From Punica granatum (taxonomy: Eukaryota > Streptophyta > Magnoliopsida > Myrtales > Lythraceae): 64,000 nucleotides of DNA. Both the position numbers and the translations under genes were made by a program. The DNA lies in contig NC_045128.1 of NCBI RefSeq assembly GCF_007655135.1, positions 20,058,811 through 20,122,810 of the forward strand, read 5' to 3'. The notes beneath the pieces were generated by a model, which saw nothing but the letters and a program-made list of their open reading frames with translations, made no database searches and was not told where the DNA came from. Each line of letters opens with the position of its first letter. The stretch's first letter is position 1. Shown here one piece after another: positions 12,211-23,204 of this stretch.

Positions 12211-12290
12211 TTGTTGGCGGGTTTTTCCCGCGTCTTTTCGCTCTCTCTTCTCTTCTTTGTTGGCGGGTTTTTCCCGCGTCTTTTCGCTCT
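12211..12290 (-). repeat. Two-copy direct repeat with perfect GCGGG/CCCGC hairpins
   Basis: Two copies of a unit of about 46 bp contain ttgttggcggg, a T5 loop and cccgcgtcttttcgctc. Stems are 12217-12221 with 12227-12231, and 12263-12267 with 12273-12277. Confidence 0.75.
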
Positions 12291-13490
12291 TTTTTTCGCA
12301 GCTGGGGTTTGTTTTGTGCCCCGTGCCTTTGTTTGAAACTCCTCGACTTTGTATTGCTGAGATGCTTTAGTGTACTTGACCCAATCCCACTTCATGGGGA
12401 ACGGTCTTCTCGGAAGCTTGACTCTTAGGCACTCGGAAGTCGAACTTCGTCATTTGCCCTTACAAGTACTATAAGTGAATTTCCCCTATTGTCTAAGAAA
12501 AGAAAATGTAGGATTGCTCCGCGAATAAACAACCGATGTTGCCCCTGTACGAATGTCCAAACGGGGATGCCCCAGTCTTCATTTATTAAGTTGGCCCGTG
12601 GCAAGCTTCTGGTGCGATATCCCCGATCGTTTCTTGCTGTTCAATACAGTGCGTGCCTCTTGGATGGTGCACGCTATTAAAGTTGTCGGATGTTCAAGGA
12701 AGACGGTTGCGTCGATGCTGAGTAATTCGCTCAATTGTCTTCGTCTTCAGCTCCGTAGGGGGTACCTCATGGTCGGACCCTTCCCCGATCGAAGTAAAGG
12801 GTGAAGGGCCCGATAGAGTTCTCGAGGAGGTGTGAACCCGCGCATTGCTCTTTGCCTGGCGTGCCCCTGTGAAACACGATAAAGAAAATGATGTATTAGG
12901 CGATTATGCGGTGAAATGTGTGGTAAGAAATGTAAGGTGGACCCATAGGAAGTTCCCTCATCCAGCGCGCGACCCGTGGGTGCCGCGCGTGGGGGACACT
13001 CAATTCCGGGAGTCTAATCATCACCACCCTGGGGTGGTCAGACTGTGATCGTGAGCCGTATAGGCGTACTTTCCCCAATTGCTGGTTGGCATGCACAGCC
13101 GTCCTAGGGAAGGCTCGAGAAGCCGGATCCCAGGAGGACAGACGAATCGAACAATTCCGACAAAACCAATAGGGCGTCCTGAGAACTGTCCTAATGCCCC
13201 TTTCTTGTCCGGAGTCCGCTTGGGAATGTATTAAGATAAATGTAAAAAGAGAGTTTAGGGAAAAGTGCATGTTGCCCCAGTGGCTGGTTGATGGCCACAG
13301 TGGAGGGTGGGCAGGGATCATTCTCCGGTCGGAGATGTGACCGTGCTAGTGACTCTCGCGGCGGGTGGGCAGGGCCATGCTCTGTTCGTCAGAGCCGTTG
13401 CTTGTGATCTTTTGCGGTTGAAGGATTAGACTTGCTCCTCGGAGTATCGCTTGGATGAATTTGAATCCAAGTCGATTTTTTACTTTAGAT
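12291..13490 (-). other. D interior, non-coding, no recognised feature
   Basis: I see no coding sequence matching a known family. A short sequence near 13260-13380 repeats ggtgggcaggg with variations. Confidence 0.45.
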
Positions 13491-14370
13491 GAGCCTGAAA
13501 GCAGTAGATGCGAGGTGTCAAAACCTGAAAGCAGTAAATACTGGGCCGGGGCCCGAAAGTAGTAAATGTAGGACCAAGGCCCGAAAGCAGTAAATGCAAG
13601 ATCGAGGCCCGATGTGGGGCCGAAGCCCAAAAATGGGGCCGGAGCCCGCTGCAGGGCCGAAACCCAAAAGTAAATGCAGGGCCGGAGGCCGATGTATGGT
13701 CGAAGCCTAATGCAGTAAATGCGGGGTCGAAGCCCAATGCAGGGTCGGAGCCCGATGCAGGGTCGGAGCCCGATGCAGTAAATGCAGGGCCGGAGCCCGA
13801 TGCAGGGTCGGAGCCCGATGCGGGGCCGAAGCCCAATGCAATAAATGCGAGGCCGGAGCCCGATGTAGGGCTGGAGCCCGATGCGGGGCTGAAGCCCAAT
13901 GCAGTAAATGCAGGGCCGGAGCCCGATGCGAGGCCGAAGCCCGATGCAGTAAATGCGGGGCCGGAGCCCGATGCAAGGCCGGAGCCCGATGCGGGACCGA
14001 GGCCCGATGCAATAAATGCGGGGCCGGAGCCCGATGCAGGGCCGGAGCCCGATGCAGTAAATGCGAGGCCGGAGCCCGATGCGGGGCCGAGGCCCGATGC
14101 AGTAAATGCGAGGCCGGAGCCCGATGCAGGGCGGGATCCCGATGCGGGGCAGAAGCCCGATGCAATAAATGCGGGGCCGGAGCCCGATGCAGGGCCGGAG
14201 CCCGATGCGGGGCCGAAGCCCGATGCAGTAAATGCGAGGCCGGAGCCCGATGCAGTGCTGGAGCCCGATGCGGGGCCGAAGCCCGATGCAATAAATGCGG
14301 GGCCGGAGCCCGATGCAGGGCCGGAGCCCGATGCGGGGTCGAAGCCCGATGCAGTAAATGCGGGGTTGAT
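13491..14370 (-). repeat. D tandem array 3 (UNCG hairpin units)
   Basis: Short modules such as gggccggagcccgatgc and gggccgaagcccgatgc are arranged in groups ending in agtaaatgc. In the element's RNA the two modules read C(UCCG)G and C(UUCG)G, both of the UNCG tetraloop class. Open frames of up to 352 codons on the - strand arise because the module length keeps stops away; their translation is pure repeat. Confidence 0.85.
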
Positions 14371-15720
14371 AGGAAAGTGCAAGAAATGCGAAAGCAAAGG
14401 TCAATGCTGAGGAATAGCGTGAGGCGCTGCAATGCGGTGACGCTGATTTGCTTGCGGTCTTGCTTTGTGGAGCAGGGATGAGGACTTAGTGTTGAAATCC
14501 CAAGGAGCTGGATAGATGTAAGACGTTTGTTGTCTCAATTGTGGTCGATCAGTATTCATGCTGTCTTCTTGTGTAGAATTTTCTACAATGGGAAAGAAAA
14601 CAATGAAGGAGCAAACTATATTCGCGATTTCAGCGTAAGGGCTTAGGGGATTGAACTAGCCTGGTAGGCGTCGTGCGAGCGCGCTGAGGGACATGCACAA
14701 GGTGTGTCGAGGATGCGTGCATGGGCAAGGTAGGGGTGTGCTCGCACGACGCGGAAAGGGCACACTGTTGTGCTGGTGGAAGCACTTGTAGCATCGAGGG
14801 ACGTGTGCTCAACCATGCAATGACGTAATCGATTGCGTGGGATTCATGGGGAGTTAGTATTGCTTAGATGGTTGGCCCTTGAGCTACTGATCGTCTCGCC
14901 GTGGAGGAAGGGTGAGGACCACGAGAGATCCACCTGCAAAGGCGGTCACAACTTTGTCTACCGTGTGGTAGTGTTAATTCTCGTGTAAAATAGTAAATAA
15001 ATAGGATGCGTGCAATGCGTGAGTTTTCAAAAGCTAATGTTGTCGTTCACATTGACTCGAAAGGTTCAAAGTACAATGCAAATTTTGTAAAATAGAGCCT
15101 TAAGCTGATTTGCCACCACACTCGGGGTTTGAGCGAGCGCCGCCTTGGAAAGCACCGGGTCTAGGCGAGGGCCTTGCGGAGATATCTATCCTAGAGTGCA
15201 TGTGTGGGTCTTCATGAGGCCCTTTCCTAGACCTCTCCAGGGCGGCGTTCGCTCAAGCGAGCTCCTGACCGCATCTCTGCATCTTGGCACGAGTTTGGGA
15301 GAGCTCCCTCTGAGGTGGTTGGCCGGCGAGTTCTTCGTTTCTCAGCGACCTCTCGGTGATCGAACCTAGTGTTGATGAGGTCGATCATGCTGTCCCAGAG
15401 TATATGCCATCTGCATTTCGTGGCGGGTCGGTGAGGTTCTTGTGTTCTGGTGGACTCTGCCGAGGCGCGGGCAGGAGGCCGAGCGAGGCGTCCCTTACCA
15501 AGACGACAGGAAAATCCGCTTAGGACTCATCAACATGAATGACATCCTATTTTTTGAAAATTGCATGATGCATGTGTGCGAAGAGAGTAAATGCCCACGG
15601 CTTAATAGAAATTACATGTACATCGCTCTTGAAATGGAAAAAACTCAAGTGGCACGCAGGCCGACTCGATGGACTGTTGTCGGCGTCGGGTTGAAGGCTT
15701 GCATGGAGGCATAGCACGAT
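14371..15720 (-). other. D leader region, non-coding, with a long imperfect stem-loop
   Basis: Apart from the inverted repeat at 15128-15257, nothing is recognised here. In family 1 the matching place carries ORF1 and gag; D has neither. Confidence 0.5.
15128..15257 (-). other. Imperfect inverted repeat of about 130 bases in the D leader
   Basis: The arms tttgagcgagcgccgcc (15128-15144) and ggcggcgttcgctcaa (15241-15256) pair with one wobble. Further inside, gggtctagg (15157-15165) meets cctagacct (15226-15234), and agggcctt meets gaggccct. The result is a long branched or interrupted stem-loop. Confidence 0.65.
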
Positions 15721-15922
15721 GCATGGTTCGGTGCTACAAGGACCGTGCTATCTATGGATGGGGGCTCCCGACTCAAGGGTGTGAATTCCTTGAAATCGAG
15801 CGAGGATCTTTGGGGGCCGGTTCGGTGGCATAGCCGACTCGATCCGTTCCCTTACTCGGAACCTCTGACTAACCTAGCTTCCTATTTTAGCGCCCGTGGG
15901 ATTTCGGACAAGGCACCTAAAG
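15721..15922 (-). other. Conserved leader block next to the D primer site
   Basis: This block is strongly similar to 46259-46469 (B) and 53323-53527 (A). It includes gatgggggctc, a TCAAGG/CCTTGA hairpin, gaggatctttgggggcc and a GTTCC/GGAAC hairpin. It is the main internal stretch shared between the families on the 5' side, so a dimerisation or packaging signal is a reasonable guess. Confidence 0.7.
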
Positions 15923-16043
15923 CTAGCATGATATGCAATGCATGCGTGAAATAAATGTGCGTAAGTAGATAAGCCGTAAACGACGGAAAGCAGTAAATAA
16001 ACAAGCAAGCAAGCAAACGGGATTGAGCCCGAACCCTCTAGAT

Positions 16044-16062
16044 GTCCCCAGTGGAGTCGCCA
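16044..16062 (-). other. Primer binding site of element D (tRNA-Arg type)
   Basis: The - strand reads TGGCGACTCCACTGGGGAC, three bases from the LTR end. From memory this complements the 3' end of a plant tRNA-Arg, as used by Ogre-type elements. Confidence 0.85.
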
Positions 16063-16182
16063 AGCTGTGCGCACCCGAATTTCATCTCGTCGGGGCACGC
16101 ATGCGCGCGCCTAAGCAAACGCGGCTTGGGAGTGTCCACCTTCCCGGGGACGCACGACGGACGCACGTGAGAAGGAGTCGCC

Positions 16183-16222
16183 ACTTGCCATTTTACGACC
16201 CGAAGGTCGAGGGCCGGCAAGT
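16183..16222 (-). other. U5 leader hairpin with UUCG loop (D, right LTR)
   Basis: Same structure as in the left LTR: outer ACTTGCC/GGCAAGT, inner CGACC/GGTCG, loop UUCG in RNA. It is about 120 bases inside the LTR end, so it lies in the transcribed leader. Confidence 0.72.
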
Positions 16223-19200
16223 TACCCGGGTCTAGGGGTACGGGGTACACCTAAATGCTAAGGCAATGGTCGTGCGGAACCGAAAGTTCCGAATTCGGGG
16301 GTTCTATTACGTGCGGGCCTATATCCCGCACGCCCTTTCGGTACTCTAGCTTGCTAGGTTTGCCATTTTTGTTTATTTGCCGCGTGATTTAGGGTTGCAC
16401 TCGACTCGCTCGTTTTGACACCGTAAATTCGATAAGTTGATTGAGTTGGGCCAAGAACCCGAAAGGTGAGTAGGCCTGTGTGTTCGAGGGATCGGTTCGC
16501 TATCTTGTCGTTACAGTTCATCGGACCAATACGGTCGATTCCCTGCGCGAACCGATATCACGATTATTCAAGCTTACTCATCCTTCGGTGATGATAGACC
16601 AACTTAACCAATTCGATACTCGGACCTCTCGCTTGCCGATCGGGGATCCTTACAAATGAATGAATGAACATACAAATAAAATCCTCACAATGTTCTCTCG
16701 AATAATTACAAAGTGTAAATGAATAAGTAAATGGATCCCGATCGGTTTGCATTGGGCCAATATTCCGCTCCGGCTCACCGTGTAGTTTGAATAACCGATA
16801 AACAAATTAAGGCAACGCGGGCTCAAGGAGCCGGGGGTCGGGTCCAATCGAATCGACGATTTGCAGGAGAACCGGTTTGTTTCCACTGTAATCGTTGGAC
16901 CGATCGAGCTCCCGGGTGATATCTAAACACGTTTCACGCGTCCAATCCAAATTGCCTTCCACATAGGCCATATTTGGAGTGTGATGGTGACTCGAGGCTA
17001 GATCCCATTCCGCACTCGGGTTGCACGCTCTCAGTGAGTTAAGAGGCATTGGACCTCGTGTTCGGTAGTTTGGGGCGTTGGACCCCGTGCAACACGTGAC
17101 CTATGGGTTCGGACCCGTACCGCAATAAATCATCATATGCAAAGACAAGGCAGGAGAAAACTGATAAAACTGAGACAATACAGATAACAACTGACAACAA
17201 CTGACAAGTGTCGGTGAATACAAACGAATTGTGTATTAGGCCGAATGTACGTGATTTAATCAGTTATTAACCGGAGTTGATTAACAAACAATGTATCTAT
17301 CCTAGGCAAGCACAAGTGGCGGATTGGGATGAGGTTCTAAGCCAATTACATACGTGTGTTTGTTTTATGACTCTCATTCAGTTAAGTGTCACTGTGGTTT
17401 CACCGAATTAACCAAACTCGTGTTTCGACTCTAGATTGGAATCTAATATTCCGCCTATCCATTATCTAATATTTGAATAAGTCGGGTGCACAATCAGTCC
17501 GGCCCTTGGTGTTTTGTAACTGAAATAAAATACTCCCCACCGAATCTATGATAGAAAGAAAGAAACACCGAAAACAAACGAAATGGACCACGCGAATGAA
17601 ACTCGCACCCGAACGGGTTGTCCTTTCTCGTTCATAGCTCTAGGTGTTTCCAACTCCCTAAAGCCTAGGGTATCGGTGAATCATGGAATGACGGTTATGC
17701 CCTTGGATGATAAAATTGTGATGTTCGTGTATAAATTGGAGATTTGCGTCACGCGAAGGAGTCTAAGAAGGATTCTCGTGCCCCGACTCGGGCCGCCTCA
17801 AATTGGGCCCGGACTCGAGTCACGGCACGTGAGTATTCCCTAGACGTCAATTCTATTCGTGTTACGCATCTCGGTATTTTGAAATTGTGAATTTTATTGG
17901 AAAAGGGCATTCACGCCGTTCCGTAAATCATCGATGCGTTTTACCAATTAAGGATCTATTAACCCGATTATTTAATCCAAGTGGTTTAATTAACCGAATG
18001 ATTCGTCCTATTTCCCCGTTTGTGAAATTATTCGGTGGTGGTAATTTCATGTGGTTATCTCGGTTTTAATGGGGGATTGTTCAAAATTTATGTATCCATC
18101 ATCCAATTATCATGTGAATAACGAAAATATGAGACACGGATACAAACAATCCCAAGGGACGATTCCAATCATGCCTTACATGCATAACATGCTTAAACTC
18201 AAGAACGAAATCTATTTCAACGAAACAAAAGAAAGTCGACGCCGTCAAGGTCTCTCAAACGCAAACGGACACACAAACACGTACACATGACACATAATAT
18301 AACAAAATCCACAAAGAATGACGTCGACTCATACGATGGAAAAAATGTGAAACATGGGAACCGACTCATTTCGGGATGGGAGAAACCACCTTAGACCCGT
18401 GTGGTCCAAGGGGACTGTCGGCCACACCCATCCAAGAGTGGCCGTGGGTCCTCATGGCTCACGCGAGTCAAGGGGGGCTCTCTAAACCCGATCTAAGCCT
18501 ATTCCCACCATGCTAATACGTGGTACATGACAAAACAGCGGCAAAAGGGAACGGGGACCGGCTAGCTTCGAGGAAAGAGAAGTACCCTAGCCTCGGAGGA
18601 ACCATAGAGGCTCACGGGTCACCCCCTCAAGGCTAGACCGTGGGTTCTATGGTTCGGCCGTGACTCGGGACCTCTCCCGCTTCGATCCACGTCGTCTCCC
18701 CTCATGAGATATACATTCATGTAGTTTAGGAGCATGATAGATAAAGTAAATAGATGCTGGACGTTGTATGGCATGCATGAGACATCCGGATCCGAGAAAA
18801 AAAATGCAAGCTTTCACCTATCCCGAACCTTTAAAGCATATTAACACCACACGTAAGTAAATATCAAAGATCCTAACTCCTCTAAGTTAAAAGGGGTGTT
18901 ACCTAGCCTCGATGTACGAGGGAAAGAATCGGGGAAGCGGCCACGAGAGTCGCAAGACTCGGTTTGGGCGGCTACAGGTGAGGGACCCGTAAGTGGGCAG
19001 GCGCGGCAGTCTCGGGAGAACGGCTTGGCACGCTCGCTCCGATCACGGAACGGTGCAAGGTCGGGCTCGTTGGACTCCTAAGAGGCAGATCTAGGTGGGC
19101 ACGGAGAGCTCCGAGCGTGCCGAACCTTGAATAAGTCGGAAATGGTGAGAGAAGTTCCAGTGAAAACACAGAAAAACTGGTTAGCGAAAATGGGCCAAAC

Positions 19201-19664
19201 GGAGGTCGTGCACGGTTGGTCGGCCCTCGGATCGTGACCACCTCTTCACAAGAGAGGGTGAGGGTTGTGAGGAACCCTTTAAACTTGATGGCACGACTCT
19301 CCGAAGTCGTGGGAAGAAATGGCACGCGTGGAGGTGTCCGGTGCACGCGGGTAACGCCTAGGAGACCCGATTCTTCATGCGACCAGAACTCAACGTTGGG
19401 GGCTTCAAATGGAAAATCTAAGCCCGGAAATGGACTTAGGGGGTGGAAAATATGTAGGCTATGAAGTTTGAGAATTTTTGGGCTAAGTCGGGCCGGGTGG
19501 TTACCGGAATACCGGGTGGTTTTCCGGCGGTTTTGGCCGGTTTCGGCCTTGGTAAGGGGGGGACGGAAGTGAGGGAGTGGGCTGAGGTTTGAGAGAGTCC
19601 TTGAGAGAGATTGGCTTGAGAGAGAGTGAAGTTCAAGAAGTGATTAAAGATAATGATGCGAAGG

Positions 19665-19672
19665 CTTATAAA
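19665..19672 (-). promoter_or_regulatory. Putative TATA box in D right (5') LTR
   Basis: The - strand reads TTTATAAG, followed by a CT-rich leader. As this is the 5' LTR, it would drive D's genomic RNA. Confidence 0.58.
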
Positions 19673-20982
19673 GGGAGGCTTAATGAAGCAATTAGGGAAA
19701 GTGAAGTGTGCTTAGGAGGCCTAAGTATGGGCTGCCGAAAATGGAGGGAAGATTAGGGAGAGGTTTCTGTCTTGTAGAGTGTAGGGGAAGCAAGAGGGGT
19801 GATGGGTGTGATGGATGGGTGATGGGAGTTGATAGATGTGAGAGGAAGTGATGGGTGTAAGAGCCAAAATTTGAATTTGTGGAGGGGAGGGCTTGGAGCC
19901 ACCGGCCATGGGGGCTTGAGCCGCGGCTCGGGGCTGTCAATTCGAGCCGAGGGTTGAGCCGTGGCTTGGGGTTGAGCCGCGGCTTGATGGCTTGGCTTGG
20001 CTAGGCTGTGGGTCCCATTCGGTTGAGGGAAAAGCCGGGAAACGCTAGAAACTTGATTGAACGCGCATCCGACCTCCGATGTCCAATTAATTTGAAGATT
20101 TGGAATGCTTGAACTACGAGGATTTGAACGAGCCCGATATCGCCATACGTCGCGTGGACGAACGTCCGGGCGACTCGACGCCTCGAGAATCGATTTTGCC
20201 TCGTTCGGACGTTCGGAGTGGAATTTAATGCCCTTCGACCTCCGATTGATCTCTGTGCATTCTTGTATTTGTTTTGACGATCCTTTTGCCCCGTGAGGGA
20301 TTGTTGGCTCGTCATCCTCGATCGAGGACCATTGGCCCGGGAAGACCTAGGGACTTCGACCGGGGTTTTCTCAGTGTGCTCTGAATGTCTTGAGGTGCTC
20401 GGGGCTCGTTGTGATCTGTGCTCTACGTGGACGTGCCCCGAAGGCTCGCCGGGAGACGTTCATGACCACTGAAACGTCCATCGGGAAACCGAGTCGAGTT
20501 CCGGAAGGTCATCTGAAGCTTGTTCCCCGGCCCTGGTGGTCCCTGGGTGCCTGTAGGCCCGTTTTGAAGGGCCGTTTGCTTGTCGGTGGAGTGAACCCCG
20601 AGAGCTATGTCAGAAAAGGCGTCCGTGGGGGATCGGGGTGTACCGGCTTAAGCAGGATGTCCCGAAAATGCGCCCGGACGCGTCATTGGTCACTTTGGCA
20701 CTGAGGGGGATTTTTGAAGCCCCATGTTGGGCACCTTTCGGTGCTTCGGTGACTCGATGATGAATAGTGCCACAGTGTCAGCTCCGTTGTTTTCGGGGTT
20801 CTTTGTCTGTAAATTCTTCCAACTGCTCTCTTCAGCTTTTCTAATGGACCCAGCTCTTCTTCTGTGGTTTATGACTCCGTGCTCGCCTATTTGCCTCCGA
20901 TTGCCGGGTGATGAATAGTAACCCGGGCCTTGGTCGGAAGTCCTCCCGTGGGAAGCCGGTGGGCCAAAATGGGGTGCTGACA

Positions 20983-20987
20983 GGAAC
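20983..20987. repeat. Right target-site duplication of element D (GGAAC)
   Basis: Exact repeat of 4340-4344, after the GCTGACA terminus of D. Confidence 0.95.
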
Positions 20988-23199
20988 GACACGAAAGACC
21001 CATCGAGATTCGAACCGGGTCAAGGAGTGTTCGGCCGATCACATTTGGCGATGGCCGAGCCCTCCTTCCATTCCTTGGAGTCTCGTTTGGTCTTTCCGTC
21101 CTTCCGAAGACGACCCTTGGAATTGTTTCTTTTTATCATATTCCCCTTTAATCATATTCCACATGATTATTATTTATTAGGCTTGCTAGATCCGAACGTC
21201 GCACGTCGGAACCGTAATTGCAACGTGAATCAATAATCACTGAAGGATTTCACAAATGGGAAAACGGGATGCGCATCATTCGGTTAACTAAGTCACATGG
21301 ACTAAATAATCGGGTTAATTGATCCTTAATTGGTAAAACGCATCGATGATTTACGGAATGGCGTGAATGCCCTTGTCCAATAAAATTCACAATTTCAAAA
21401 TACCGAGATGCGTAACACGAATAGAATTGATGTCTAGGGAATACTCACGTGCCGTGACTCGAGTCCGGGCCCAATTTGAGGCGGCCCGAGTCGGGGTACG
21501 AGAGTCCTCCTTAGACTCCTTCGTGCAACACGATCTCCAATTTGTATACGAACACCACGATTTTATCATCCAAGGGCATAATCGTCATTCCATGATTCAC
21601 CGATACCTTAGGTTTAGGGAGTTGGAAACACCTAGAACTATGAATGAAAAAGGGCAACCCGTTCGGGTACGAGTTTCATTCGTGTGGCCCATTTCGTTCG
21701 TCTTCGGTGTTTCCTTCTTCCTATTGTAGATTCAGTGGGGATCATTTTATTTCAGTTACAAGATACGAACAACCGGATTAATCATGTACTTGACTTAAAT
21801 AAACACTAGATAATGGATAAGCGGAATGATAGATTCCATTTTAGAGTCAAAACACGAGTTTGGTTAATTCGATGAAACCACAGTGACACTTAACTGAATG
21901 AGAGTCATAAAACAAACACACACATGTAATTGGCTTAGAACCTCATCCCAATCCGCCACTTGTGCTTGCCTAGGATAGATACATTGTTTGTTAATCAACC
22001 CCGGCTAATAACTGATTAAATCACGTACATTTGGCCTAATACACAATTCGTTGATATTCACCGACAATTGTCAGTTGTTGTCTGTATTGTGTCAGTTTTA
22101 TCAGTTTTCTTCTGTTTTGTCCTTGCATATGATGATTTATCGCGATTCGAGCCCGAGCCCATAGGTTACGTGTTACACGGGGTCCAATGCCCCCAAACTA
22201 CCGAACACGAGGTCCAACGCCTCCTAATTCATCGAGCGCGTGCAACCCGAGTGCGGAATGGGATCTAGCCTCGATTCACCGTCACACTCCGAATGCGGCC
22301 TATGTGGAAGGTGGATTTGGATTGAGCGTGTGAAACGGGTTTAGATATCACCCGGGAGCTCGATCGGCCCATCGGACACAGTGGGAACCGACCGGTTCTC
22401 CCAAAGACCGTTGGATCGATCGGACCCGACCCCCGGCTCCTTGAGCCCGCGTTGCCCTAATTTACTTATCGGTCATTTCAAAACACACGGTAAGCCGGAG
22501 CGGAATATTGGCCCAATGCGAACCGATCGGGATCCATTTATTCATTTATTATACTTTGTAATTGTTCGAGAGAACATTGTGAGGATTCTATTTGTATATT
22601 CATTCATCTCCTTGTAAGGATCCCCGATCGGTGAGCGAGAGGTCCGAGTGCTGGATCGGTTAAGTTGGTCTATCGCCACCAAAGGGTGAGTAAGCTTGGA
22701 TACTCGTGGTTTCGGTTCACGAAGGGAATCAACCATCACGGTTCGATGAATTGTAACGTTAAGATAGTGAACCGACTCCTCGATGCATAAGCCTACTCAT
22801 CTTTCGGACTCTTGGCCCAACTTGATCAATTCATCGAATTTACGATGTCAAAACGAGCGAGTCGAGTGCAACCCTAAATCACGCGGTAAATAAACAAAAC
22901 GGCAAGCCTAGCAAGCTAGAGTACCGAAAGGGCGTGCGGGATATAGGCCCGCACGTAATAGAACCCCCGAATTCGGAATTTTCGGTTCCGTACGACCATT
23001 GCCTTAGCATTTAGGTGTACCCCGTACCCCTAGACCCGGGTAACTTGCCGGCCCTCGACCTTCGGGTCGTAAAATGGCAAGTGGCGACTCCTTCTCACGT
23101 GCGTCCGTCGCGCGTCCCCGGGAAGGTGGACACCCCCAAGCCGCGTTTGCTTAGGCGCGCGCATGCGTGCCCCGACGAGATGAAATTCGGGTGCGCACA
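20988..23199 (+). mobile_element. Solo LTR E, second part (family 2)
   Basis: Continuation of 1494-4344 after D. It aligns as the reverse complement of about 16066-18280 and carries the U5 hairpin (23043-23082) and the GTGCGGG hairpin (22934-22954). It ends GGTGCGCACA at 23199. Confidence 0.92.
23043..23082 (+). other. U5 leader hairpin with UUCG loop (E)
   Basis: Outer ACTTGCC/GGCAAGT, inner CGACC/GGTCG, with TTCG as the loop on the + strand, which is E's sense strand. Confidence 0.7.
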
Positions 23200-23204
23200 A
23201 GTGT
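23200..23204. repeat. Right target-site duplication of solo LTR E (AGTGT)
   Basis: Exact repeat of 1489-1493. Removing E and one copy rejoins A's 3' UTR exactly as in element B near 36960. Confidence 0.93.

Larger units (their letters stand above)
4345..20982 (-). mobile_element. Element D: complete non-autonomous family 2 retroelement (16.6 kb)
   Basis: D has two LTRs of about 4.9 kb (4345-9260 and 16066-20982), a primer site 16044-16062, a polypurine tract 9261-9275 and a GGAAC duplication on both sides. Its 6.8 kb interior holds tandem arrays, hairpins and leader sequence shared with elements A and B, but no ORF resembling gag, protease, RT or integrase. It therefore looks like a large retrotransposon derivative dependent on proteins made elsewhere. 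It sits inside solo LTR E of its own family, in the opposite orientation. The two LTRs differ at about three to four dozen positions by eye (under 1%), so the insertion is fairly recent. Confidence 0.95.
16066..20982 (-). mobile_element. 5' LTR of element D
   Basis: Near-identical partner of 4345-9260. It starts TGTGCGC at 16066 beside the primer site and ends GCTGACA at 20982 beside the GGAAC duplication. It holds the U5 hairpin (16183-16222), a second hairpin (16311-16331) and a TATA-like box (19665-19672). No supported coding sequence. Confidence 0.95.

Noticed and set aside
13346..14432. ORFs of 240-352 codons on the - strand in three frames
   Set aside because: All three frames are open because the array unit lacks stops; the translations are monotonous repeats (GLRPRI-type), with no family resemblance.
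16044..16062. tRNA gene fragment
   Set aside because: Only the last 19 bases of a tRNA-Arg are matched, next to an LTR end; it is a primer binding site and no cloverleaf surrounds it.
1494..23199. E as part of a full element whose other half is D
   Set aside because: E and D are in opposite orientation, D has its own duplication GGAAC and two LTRs, and E has its own duplication AGTGT with no primer site or polypurine tract at its ends.
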